Positions 1-6,548 of a stretch of 15,154 nucleotides of DNA are shown here, piece after piece. The DNA lies in NCBI GenBank assembly GCA_016787375.1, contig JAEUUM010000553.1, forward strand, positions 1 to 15,154, in the 5' to 3' direction. The translations under genes and the position numbers were made by a program. The notes beneath the pieces were generated by a model. The model searched no databases. It was not told the DNA's origin and saw nothing but the letters and a program-made list of their open reading frames with translations. The DNA is from Saprospiraceae bacterium (GTDB lineage: Bacteria > Bacteroidota > Bacteroidia > Chitinophagales > Saprospiraceae). How positions within the stretch are numbered: the stretch's first letter is position 1; each line of letters begins with the position of its first letter.

Positions 1-2
1 TC

Positions 3-863
3 AATGCTGCTGAAAAACTCATTTCAAGCATGGAGGTTGTTTATGACCTGTTAACTGCGATTGAAAAATTAGGAAGCGTAACAGATATACCCGTAGAAAA
101 TTCGCGGGGTCTTGCCTTTTCTGATGTAAACAGAAATAACAATGGTATCGAATTAAAAGTCAACAACCTTAGTTATTGTTACCCAAATACCAACAATCCT
201 TGCCTCAAGGACATAAGTTTTGAAATCAAACCGGGCGAGAAGGTTTGTATTTCCGGTTTTAACGGATCAGGGAAGTCAACACTCCTCAAGATTATTACCA
301 GGCTTTATGAAGATTATAGTGGTTCAGTTAACATCAACAACGTTCCGGTTCAAAATCTGAATGTTGATGAATATCGAACCTACATAGGTGACCACTCTGC
401 ACATGAAGATGTATTCAAAGGGACAATAACGGAAAATATTTTATTGGGCCATGAAAATATTGATTTCCAAAAGGTACTCAAAACGACCGAGCTTCTTTTT
501 TTAGATACCTTTATAAACCAACTCTCCAACGGTTATGATACCATGCTCGAACCCCGAGGAGGCAGATTACCCGGAAGCATTATCCAGAAAATTACTTTGG
601 CACGAAGCATTATCAATGAGCCTCAACTTCTTATTCTGGAGGAATCATTTTCAAAACTTATGAATCATGAGAAGGAATCCATCTTAAACTACCTTACGTC
701 TAAGGACAAGAATTGGACAATTCTGTTTATTTCAAATGATCCATCAGTTGCAAGTCGTTGCGATCGGGTTTTGATTTTAGATGCAGGACAAATTGTTGAT
801 GAAGGTGACAGCAGCCTTATTGCCAAACACAATTGTTTCAACACATTTATTCCAAAGGACTGA
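3..863 (+). CDS. ABC exporter subunit, C-terminal part with degenerate ATPase domain (5' partial)
   Basis: The frame is open to the left window edge (the nine codons before the ATG at 30 read NAAEKLISS), so this is the tail of a longer ABC exporter whose membrane domain lies outside; the ATG at 30 is internal. Numbering from that Met, a nucleotide-binding domain spans about 41-270. Walker A is intact (GFNGSGKST, 76-84). The other motifs are altered: the Q-loop Gln position aligns with Ala124, the signature LSGGQ reads LPGSI (180-184), Walker B reads LLILEE (Asp to Glu204, catalytic Glu205 kept), and the H-loop His is Asn236. The D-loop and the end of the domain (DRVLILDAGQIVDEGD) are well conserved. 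Such domains usually work as the non-hydrolysing half of a heterodimeric exporter, so a canonical partner may lie upstream (inference). HlyD and TolC genes follow, so the likely role is energising type I-like export through the inner membrane. The substrate cannot be told. Confidence 0.9.
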   Translation, partial: NAAEKLISSMEVVYDLLTAIEKLGSVTDIPVENSRGLAFSDVNRNNNGIELKVNNLSYCYPNTNNPCLKDISFEIKPGEKVCISGFNGSGKSTLLKIITRLYEDYSGSVNINNVPVQNLNVDEYRTYIGDHSAHEDVFKGTITENILLGHENIDFQKVLKTTELLFLDTFINQLSNGYDTMLEPRGGRLPGSIIQKITLARSIINEPQLLILEESFSKLMNHEKESILNYLTSKDKNWTILFISNDPSVASRCDRVLILDAGQIVDEGDSSLIAKHNCFNTFIPKD

Positions 864-898
864 TTTTTATAAATTGTTTTAATTATCATCTTTCTAGT

Positions 899-2269
899 AT
901 GCTTAATATATCTGATAACTCTATAGATCACCTGGTCAATGTGAAAGAGACCACATCATACAAAACCATACTTAAAGTCAATCCGGCTTTGGTTTTCGCG
1001 AGGTGGCTTATGATTTTGTTTTTAGTGGCAGTTGGGATGATGTTTTTGCCATGGACTCAAAACATCAAAGCCAACGGAAAGGTCAATGCATTGTTACCTG
1101 AGCAAAGACCACAAACATTGCAGGCTGCCATACCAGGTAGAATTGAAAAGTGGTTTGTGAGGGAAGGTCAACTGGTAAAAAAGGGAGATACAATTGTTTA
1201 TCTCTCAGAAATAAAGGACGAATATTTTGACCCTGATCTGATCAAGAGAACTCAAATGCAGGTGAAATCAAAGGAGGCAGCAGTAGCTTCTTACGCTTCA
1301 AAAGCTATTGCACTTGACAAACAAATTGCAGCCCTCAACACCAGCCTAAAACTAAAAAGGGAGCAAGCCAGGAACAAGGTAAAACAGAGCCTTTTAAAAG
1401 TTCAGTCTGATAGCCTTGATCTGTTGGCTGCCAATACTGATCTCGAAGTAGCACAGAAACAATATGACCGACAAAAGAAGATGTTTGAACAGGGCTTGAC
1501 TCCATTGACAAGTTTCGAAAGATTGGAGGTCAAGCTTAGGGATTCTAAATCAAAAAAGATAGTAAGTGAAAATAAACTACTCACTTCAAAAAATGAATAC
1601 ATCAATGCTCTAATAGAGATTAACTCAATTGAGAATGATTATGCTGATAAAATTTCCAAGGCTCAATCTGAGCGGTTTAGTACACTTGCAGGACAATACG
1701 ATGCAGAGGCAAATGTGACCAAAATGACTTCAGATTATACAAAGTATTCTGTTAGGTCTGGATTTTATTATATCACTGCGCCACAGGATTGTTATATAAC
1801 AAAAGTCAACTTTACAGGTATTGGAGAAAATGTCAAAGTGGGCGATGAAATCCTGACAATTATGCCTGCAAACTATCAATTGGCTGTCGAATTGTATATT
1901 GAACCTTTTGACTTGCCTTTGGTGAAGATTGGCGAAAAAACAAGGTTTATGTTTGATGGGTGGCCGGCTTTGGTATTCTCTGGTTGGCCAAATTTATCTT
2001 ATGGTACTTTTGCAGGGGAAGTTGTGGCTATTGACAATGTGGCAAATGAAAATGGAAAGTACAGGGTTTTGATAAGTGAGGTAGAAAACGAGGTTAAATG
2101 GCCGACGGCATTGAGACCAGGATCAGGTGCAAATGGTATACTGTTGCTCAATAATGTACCTTTGTGGTATGAACTTTGGAGAAAATTAAATGGGTTTCCT
2201 CCAGAATATTATAAAAATGATATCTCCGGCAAACCAAATACAAAAGATAAAAAGAAGGATTCAAAATAA
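899..2269 (+). CDS. HlyD-family periplasmic adaptor (membrane fusion protein)
   Basis: This is a 456-residue adaptor linking the inner-membrane ABC exporter to the outer-membrane channel. It has a cytoplasmic N-terminus, one membrane segment at about 31-51, a first biotinyl/lipoyl-like half at about 72-103 (PGRIEKWFVREGQLVKKGD), a long charged helical hairpin at about 110-290, the second lipoyl half at about 300-342 (TAPQDCYITKV, then GIGENVKVGDEI), and a beta-barrel region to about 440. The tail is Lys-rich (KDKKKDSK). The frame also allows a TTG start at 833, inside the preceding gene, but the ATG at 899 is preferred: it gives a normal short cytoplasmic N-terminus and lies 35 bases after the ABC stop. 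No Shine-Dalgarno is visible, as is usual in Bacteroidota. The tolC-like gene begins 24 bases after its stop, so the three genes are very probably one operon. The family is clear; the exported substrate is unknown. Confidence 0.93.
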   Translation: MLNISDNSIDHLVNVKETTSYKTILKVNPALVFARWLMILFLVAVGMMFLPWTQNIKANGKVNALLPEQRPQTLQAAIPGRIEKWFVREGQLVKKGDTIVYLSEIKDEYFDPDLIKRTQMQVKSKEAAVASYASKAIALDKQIAALNTSLKLKREQARNKVKQSLLKVQSDSLDLLAANTDLEVAQKQYDRQKKMFEQGLTPLTSFERLEVKLRDSKSKKIVSENKLLTSKNEYINALIEINSIENDYADKISKAQSERFSTLAGQYDAEANVTKMTSDYTKYSVRSGFYYITAPQDCYITKVNFTGIGENVKVGDEILTIMPANYQLAVELYIEPFDLPLVKIGEKTRFMFDGWPALVFSGWPNLSYGTFAGEVVAIDNVANENGKYRVLISEVENEVKWPTALRPGSGANGILLLNNVPLWYELWRKLNGFPPEYYKNDISGKPNTKDKKKDSK

Positions 2270-2293
2270 GTCCGGAACACAGCATATTGTAAT

Positions 2294-3727
2294 ATGAAAT
2301 ACCTTTATTTTTTCTATTTTCTTCTTACCTCATTCCTTGTTTCTAGTCAAACGAACGATAGTCTGGTGATTTTGAATGAAAAGGAATTCATATCGATTGT
2401 CAAAAAATTTCATCCTGTATCAAAGCAGATATTGTTAATTGGTAAGGAAGCAAGAGGCAGAATCTTGTCTGCAAGGGGACAATTTGATCCGGTAATTTCT
2501 GCTGAAACCGACGCAAAACAGTTTCAGGACAAACAATATTACGCTTTGCTGAATGCAGAGATGGTTATTCCCTCATGGTATGGTCTCGAATTCAAAGGCG
2601 GTTATGCTCTAAGCAAAGGAAAATTTTTAAATCAACAGGAGATACTCCCGGATAATGGGCTTGGTAGCATAGGTGTTTCATGGCAGGCTTTGCAAGGCTT
2701 TTTGATGGACGACAGAAGAGCTGCTATTAAAAGAGCTGCTTTGTTTCAACAGTACACAATCGACCAGCAACTGGTAAGAATGAATGAACTCTTATTTGAT
2801 GCATGGAATACCTATTGGCTGTGGGCGACAGCTTATTATCAAAAGGAAATTTTCGATGATGCAGTTAAAGTTGCCAAGTCAAGATTTGATTTTGTTAAAA
2901 CCAGTTTTTTGCTGGGAGATTTTGCAGCAATCGATACTATAGAAGCGCAAATCCAATTACAAAACAGACAACTTGAGCAAAATCAGGCAGATATTGAGTT
3001 GCAAAAGGCAAGATTTCTGTTGTCAAACTATTTGTGGTTAGAAAATGATATTCCGGTTGATCTGTCTTCAACCGTCAGGCCTCCTTCACAGGATGCAATT
3101 GTAATAGGTACAACAGGATTTGATGAATTTAGAAATCAAATACAAGTTAGTGTTCAGGATAATCCTATATTAAAATTGTATGATTATAAATTATCGGATT
3201 TGAGCGTAGAAAGAAGGCTAAAATTAGAGAAATTAAAACCCAAATTAAAGCTTTCATACAGTTTATTGGGTACTCAGTTTGACATTCTTGAAAATCGAGA
3301 AAATAGCGGATTGGTCATTCCTCAAAATTACAAGTGGCAGGCAAATTTTGGTTTTCCTCTTTTTCTAAGATCTGCACGTGGTGATCTTCAACTTCAAGAT
3401 GTAAAAATCAACCAAGCAGAGTATGAACGAAATTTGAAGAATCTGGAACTGACAAATAAAATAAAATCATACTTTGCCCAATTGGATAATAACATCGACC
3501 AATTATCACTCTTTGATAAAACCCTTTCCAATTACAGGACATTATTTAATGCTGAAAGTCAGAAGCTGGATATTGGTGAAAGTAGTCTATTTTTGGTGAA
3601 TTCCAGAGAGAACAAACTTATTGAAGCCAAGGTAAAAAAGGTAGAACTAATATTGAAAAACAAAATGACTGCAGCAGAGCTCTCATGGGCACTTGGTGAT
3701 ATTGGAATCCTGACAAAAGTAAAATAA
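2294..3727 (+). CDS. TolC-family outer membrane efflux channel
   Basis: This 477-residue outer-membrane factor forms the trimeric exit duct of the tripartite exporter. A hydrophobic signal peptide covers about 1-18 (MKYLYFFYFLLTSFLVSS), with mature protein probably starting near Gln19. The rest has the TolC pattern: long amphipathic helices rich in Gln, Glu and Leu (about 140-245 and 375-470) alternating with beta-rich stretches (about 60-130 and 295-370). FLMDDRRAAIKRAAL at about 136-150 is typical of the channel family. It follows the HlyD-like gene by 24 bases on the same strand and is the last gene of the operon. Its stop codon lies within the A-tract that serves as the U-tract of the convergent tRNA terminator. 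Family assignment rests on overall architecture and context rather than one diagnostic motif. Confidence 0.9.
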   Translation: MKYLYFFYFLLTSFLVSSQTNDSLVILNEKEFISIVKKFHPVSKQILLIGKEARGRILSARGQFDPVISAETDAKQFQDKQYYALLNAEMVIPSWYGLEFKGGYALSKGKFLNQQEILPDNGLGSIGVSWQALQGFLMDDRRAAIKRAALFQQYTIDQQLVRMNELLFDAWNTYWLWATAYYQKEIFDDAVKVAKSRFDFVKTSFLLGDFAAIDTIEAQIQLQNRQLEQNQADIELQKARFLLSNYLWLENDIPVDLSSTVRPPSQDAIVIGTTGFDEFRNQIQVSVQDNPILKLYDYKLSDLSVERRLKLEKLKPKLKLSYSLLGTQFDILENRENSGLVIPQNYKWQANFGFPLFLRSARGDLQLQDVKINQAEYERNLKNLELTNKIKSYFAQLDNNIDQLSLFDKTLSNYRTLFNAESQKLDIGESSLFLVNSRENKLIEAKVKKVELILKNKMTAAELSWALGDIGILTKVK

Positions 3728-3759
3728 AAAAAGGCCTGAATCAAATGAATCAGACCTTT
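3721..3759 (-). terminator. Rho-independent terminator of tRNA-Phe, overlapping the tolC-like stop
   Basis: Read on the - strand, AAAGGTCTGA and TCAGGCCTTT pair over 10 bp with one U-G wobble, around a 10-base loop, and are followed directly by TTTTTTTATTTT. Read on + the wobble becomes a C-A mismatch and no T-run follows, so the element is built for the tRNA transcript. The U-tract overlaps the stop codon (3725-3727) of the convergent tolC-like gene. Confidence 0.85.
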
Positions 3760-3760
3760 G

Positions 3761-3833
3761 TGGTACCTCCAGGAATCGAACCAGGGACACATGGATTTTC
3801 AGTCCATTGCTCTACCAACTGAGCTAAGGTACC
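3761..3833 (-). tRNA. tRNA-Phe (anticodon GAA)
   Basis: A complete 73-base cloverleaf can be drawn on the - strand. The acceptor stem GGTACCT pairs with AGGTACC, and the discriminator base is A. The D-arm is GCTCAGTTGGTAGAGC. The anticodon stem ATGGA/TCCAT holds the loop CTGAAAA, so the anticodon is GAA (phenylalanine). The T-arm is CCTGG-TTCGATT-CCTGG. The 3' CCA is not encoded (the bases after the discriminator read CAA) and must be added by tRNA nucleotidyltransferase, as is common in Bacteroidota. The gene has its own promoter 22 bases upstream and its own terminator just downstream, and it faces the ABC/HlyD/TolC operon. Confidence 0.97.
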
Positions 3834-3855
3834 AGTTGCTTATTGGAAGCGGGGG

Positions 3856-3887
3856 CAAAGGTAAATTTATTTTCTGAAAATTACAAA
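3856..3887 (-). promoter_or_regulatory. Bacteroidota-type promoter of tRNA-Phe
   Basis: On the - strand TTTG (3887-3884) is followed, after 20 bases, by TACCTTTG (3863-3856). This is an exact match to the Bacteroidota housekeeping sigma pattern, TTTG near -33 and TAnnTTTG near -7. Transcription would start roughly 15-20 bases before the mature 5' end of the tRNA at 3833. Confidence 0.75.
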
Positions 3888-4025
3888 TCAATAGTCAAAA
3901 GTATTTCAGCATTTGTGAAATATTTTCCTGCCCTCCAACTCCTGAGCCAGAAACAATCCAAAAATATTGTGAAATTATTAGGAACAATTAAACCCTTAGA
4001 CCTGATGAAAATTCAAGCAATTGAG

Positions 4026-4706
4026 TTATTTTCTTTGTGAATAGCCTTTTATTGCTCCGCAATCCAAGTTCATCAGTTCACATTGCCTACCCAAAGAGTA
4101 CAATCCAATTGAGGCGCGTAAACTATCGATTATCTTGGGGTTCTCTACTGGCCAAATCCTCAATTTGGTGGTAATGTTTCCGGTTTTATGGTCAATGTTT
4201 ATGGTGTCATATTTCATTTGGGTACCATACTTTTGGGATTGACCGGCGAACATCCTCACGCGGTCTTCAAGGGTAGCAGCATCAAGCAATTTAATATCTC
4301 CTGCACGAGCGGCTTTCCAAATAAGGTCAACATATTTAGCTTGACGTTTTGGATTGTGCATAATAACATAAGCAGCAACATGTTTTAGTGTATCACCAAC
4401 CATGGTGCGGGTTGGGTAGCCTACTTTTTCAATTATTGACTCAATGGCATTCATGTTTATAGAGTCAACAATGGTTTGTTTTGCCCATAATTCACCTTCA
4501 ACGGGAGTTCTTACACCATTATTGGATTTACGCAATTGAGCTGCCAGTAATCTATATGATTGATCTGTCTTCCAGATATTTTGTAGCATTGCTTTGACCT
4601 CCTGCGAAGACAAGTATTGCTTTTTTGCTTCTTGATCCGGGTTACAAGCCAGCAAAATCAAACTTAAAAAAAACCAAAGGAAGTATTTGTTGAAGTTAAA
4701 AAACAT
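4026..4706 (-). CDS. DUF6624-like lipoprotein
   Basis: This 226-residue predicted lipoprotein has a hydrophobic leader ending in the lipobox LLAC, with lipidated Cys21. The mature start NPDQE is only mildly acidic, so surface export cannot be predicted from it. Residues about 36-215 resemble the DUF6624 family, from memory of its pattern: a D-Q-x-x-R start (TDQSYR, 47-52), the IIEKVGYPTRTMVGD block (91-105), a following helix with His109 and an MHNP turn, the EDRVRMFAGQSQKYGTQM block (137-154), and a short beta-rich tail. Biochemical function is not known to me. It is the third gene after the ECF sigma factor and the small anti-sigma-like gene, with 15 bases between its start and the preceding stop, so it is probably cotranscribed and could be a periplasmic part of that regulatory unit (inference). 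Two Cys (209 and 216) remain in the mature C-terminus. Confidence 0.75.
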   Translation of the reverse strand: MFFNFNKYFLWFFLSLILLACNPDQEAKKQYLSSQEVKAMLQNIWKTDQSYRLLAAQLRKSNNGVRTPVEGELWAKQTIVDSINMNAIESIIEKVGYPTRTMVGDTLKHVAAYVIMHNPKRQAKYVDLIWKAARAGDIKLLDAATLEDRVRMFAGQSQKYGTQMKYDTINIDHKTGNITTKLRIWPVENPKIIDSLRASIGLYSLGRQCELMNLDCGAIKGYSQRK

Positions 4707-4721
4707 GCGCGAATTTCTTGA

Positions 4722-4958
4722 TTAATCTTTCAGCTTGCGCATAATGGTCTGCATAAGTTCTGAGTTGACGTTATGCCTGTTGACCTTCTCTTTAATAATT
4801 GATCTGAAAATTTGTTCTTGTTTATATACTTGCGAATAAGCAGGATTTGATTCTATTTTGGAAATAAAATCTTGTTGGTCTTCTGAGTTTAATTGATTGT
4901 CTAAAAACAGATTTACCTTTTGGTAAATTTCCTGATGGCCGTTTTGCTCATTCATCAT
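4722..4958 (-). CDS. Small anti-sigma-factor-like protein lacking zinc ligands
   Basis: This is a 78-residue soluble, mostly helical protein encoded 45 bases after the ECF sigma gene. The layout fits the small Bacteroidota anti-sigma proteins of the ZAS (zinc-binding anti-sigma) type: an N-terminal helix with LFLDNQLNSEDQQDF (17-31), a short turn, then KQEQIFRSIIKEKV (46-59) and a C-terminal helix. In ordinary members the turn carries H-x3-C-x2-C; here those positions align with Lys34, Asn38 and Tyr41, and the protein contains no cysteine at all. If it binds the sigma factor it does so without a zinc/thiol switch (inference). Two ATG codons stand in tandem at the start; either could be used. 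There is no membrane segment. The assignment rests on position plus weak similarity. Confidence 0.65.
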   Translation of the reverse strand: MMNEQNGHQEIYQKVNLFLDNQLNSEDQQDFISKIESNPAYSQVYKQEQIFRSIIKEKVNRHNVNSELMQTIMRKLKD

Positions 4959-5003
4959 GCAGTATATTTTTACATTTTATGAAATGTTTTGATCAAAATT
5001 ATC

Positions 5004-5567
5004 TTATTTTTTGGCTGAAATACCCAAATTCTTGGCATAGTGAAACAACTTATTTTTCATGGTTGCTCTCGCTCTATGCAACCTGGACCGAACTGTGCCA
5101 ACAGGTATTTCAAGAATTTTAGCTATCTCCTCGTACGAAAAATCCTCAAGGTCACACAAAACAATCAGCGATCTGTATTCAACAGGCAAACTGTTAAGTG
5201 CCTTGGTAACTTCATCACCTAATATTGTGCCTGCCAACTCATAGTCAAACTCAAGATTAGCAGGAATTTCTACTTCGTCGTCTCCGTCCGTTTCGCGTAA
5301 TGCCTCTTCAAAATCGACTCTTTTTGCACCTCGACTTTTTTTACGATATTCGTTGATGAAGTTGTTTTTCAGTATTTTAAACAACCAAGCCTTTGAATTA
5401 GTTCCATCTTGAAAGTAATCAAGGTGTTTAAATGCTTTAAAGTAAGTCTCTTGTACAAGATCATCTGATTCTTGTTGGTCATGGGTGAGATAAAAAGCGA
5501 AATTGTGCAAGGCGTCAATATGTTTTAAAAGCTCCTGCTCAAAAAATTTTTCTTTTTCTGAATTCAT
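5004..5567 (-). CDS. ECF-type RNA polymerase sigma factor
   Basis: From the ATG at 5567 this is a 187-residue sigma-70 family factor with only regions 2 and 4. Region 2 covers about 12-82, with DDLVQETYFKAFKHLDYF (35-52) and the -10-binding helix WLFKILKNNFINEYRKK (61-77). A linker rich in Asp and Glu (about 85-110) follows. Region 4 covers about 120-175, with the helix-turn-helix YEEIAKILEIPVGTVRSRLH. The protein is closest in style to the SigR/RpoE-like ECF group, whose members guide RNA polymerase to stress-related promoters and are held by an anti-sigma factor. The next gene fits that partner. The frame also allows a TTG start at 5594, but a promoter lies between that codon and the ATG, so 5567 is preferred. 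The target regulon cannot be read from the sequence. Confidence 0.93.
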   Translation of the reverse strand: MNSEKEKFFEQELLKHIDALHNFAFYLTHDQQESDDLVQETYFKAFKHLDYFQDGTNSKAWLFKILKNNFINEYRKKSRGAKRVDFEEALRETDGDDEVEIPANLEFDYELAGTILGDEVTKALNSLPVEYRSLIVLCDLEDFSYEEIAKILEIPVGTVRSRLHRARATMKNKLFHYAKNLGISAKK

Positions 5568-5571
5568 GGTC

Positions 5572-5603
5572 CAAAAATAGGTATCCTGATTCAATTATTC
5601 GAA
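5572..5603 (-). promoter_or_regulatory. Candidate promoter of the sigma/anti-sigma/lipoprotein operon
   Basis: On the - strand TTCG (5603-5600), one base off TTTG, is followed after 20 bases by TATTTTTG (5579-5572), an exact TAnnTTTG. The spacing equals that of the tRNA-Phe promoter. Only four bases separate the -7 box from the ATG at 5567, so transcription should begin at or next to the start codon and give a leaderless mRNA. Confidence 0.45.
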
Positions 5604-5754
5604 TTAATATAGATTACATTTAAATAATGGTGGGCTTTGATTTAAGAGAATAGCAATGGCTTTTGCTAAAAATTTTGTTTTATTATTGATAATGATCTAA
5701 CCTTAAAAATGTAACGGAATGAATTTGTATAGTTTGAAGAATAAAAGGATATAT

Positions 5755-6507
5755 TTACATGCTTATCCAGTCTATGAATTCCTGTTTTTTTCTTCTTGAA
5801 ACCGCAATTTTCAACCCATTTGATAACTCAATTTCACCACCTTCTCCTTTAATGTACTTTTTTATGTATCTAAAATTTACGATAAATGAATGGTGGCATC
5901 TGAAAAAACTCTCCTGTGGAAGAATCTCTTCGTATTCTTTTAATGTTCTGGAAGAGAGTATTTTAGTTCCATCAAAAAAATGTAACATGGTATAGTTGCT
6001 GTCGGCTTCAAGAAAAGTGATTTCTTTTAAATCAAAAAATTGGACACCCTCGAATGTCCCTACGGTAATTCTTTGCAAGTCTGTACTTACACTCATATTG
6101 TATTTGAGATTTTGAATTTTGCGACTGGTCAATTCACTGTTTATAGCACTCAGTTTTGATATAGCGGTTCTGAGGTCATCTTTGTCTATTGGTTTTAGAA
6201 GATAATCAATGGCATTTAGCTTGATGGCTTTTATTGCGTATTCATTGTAAGCAGTTGTGAAAATTACTTTGAAGTTGATTTTATCGAATTTTGCAAGCAT
6301 TTCAAGACCGTTCATTACCGGCATTTCAATATCCAAGAAAACCAGGTCAGGGTTAAGTTGGTTGATAAGGTTTAACCCTTCTTTCCCATTGTTTGCAGTT
6401 CCTAAAATTTTTATTTCGGGACAAAATTCATTTAAATTCCAACTTAATGTTTTTAAACAATGTTCTTCATCATCAATTAATATAGCTGAGATTAGGGAGT
6501 TGCTCAT
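5755..6507 (-). CDS. LytTR-family response regulator
   Basis: This 250-residue cytoplasmic regulator has an N-terminal receiver domain (about 6-122) with the acidic pair Asp12/Asp13, the phosphoacceptor Asp59 in VFLDIEMP, the switch Thr in FTTAY (83-87) and the conserved Lys105 in LLKPID. A LytTR DNA-binding domain covers about 148-250, with FLEADSNYTMLHF, LSSRTLKEYEEILP, FRCHHSFIVNFRYI and a C-terminal AVSRRKKQEF. LytTR proteins bind direct repeats upstream of target genes through beta-strand contacts. It lies 41 bases after the LytS-type kinase on the same strand and is very probably its cognate partner, phosphorylated by it. All receiver catalytic residues are present. The target genes are not identifiable; the neighbouring exported-protein operon is one option. 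Confidence 0.95.
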   Translation of the reverse strand: MSNSLISAILIDDEEHCLKTLSWNLNEFCPEIKILGTANNGKEGLNLINQLNPDLVFLDIEMPVMNGLEMLAKFDKINFKVIFTTAYNEYAIKAIKLNAIDYLLKPIDKDDLRTAISKLSAINSELTSRKIQNLKYNMSVSTDLQRITVGTFEGVQFFDLKEITFLEADSNYTMLHFFDGTKILSSRTLKEYEEILPQESFFRCHHSFIVNFRYIKKYIKGEGGEIELSNGLKIAVSRRKKQEFIDWISM

Positions 6508-6548
6508 GGCAAATATATTTTAAATTAATTAATGCAATTTTTCAATTT

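Noticed and set aside
833..898. Longer HlyD start at TTG 833, overlapping the ABC gene
   Set aside because: It adds 22 residues that do not fit the family's N-terminus; the ATG at 899 gives a normal adaptor with a short cytoplasmic segment before the membrane helix.
3843..4040. 65-codon open frame on + between the tRNA and the lipoprotein gene
   Set aside because: It covers the tRNA promoter, has no recognisable domain, start context or conserved feature, and runs into the opposite-strand lipoprotein gene.
5568..5594. Longer sigma factor start at TTG 5594
   Set aside because: The best promoter lies between this codon and the ATG at 5567, and the extra residues do not belong to sigma region 2.
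5651..5668. Small inverted repeat TAGCAA/TTGCTA as a terminator of the response regulator gene
   Set aside because: Only 6 A/T-rich base pairs, no U-tract on the - strand, and it lies nearly 90 bases after the stop; too weak to call.
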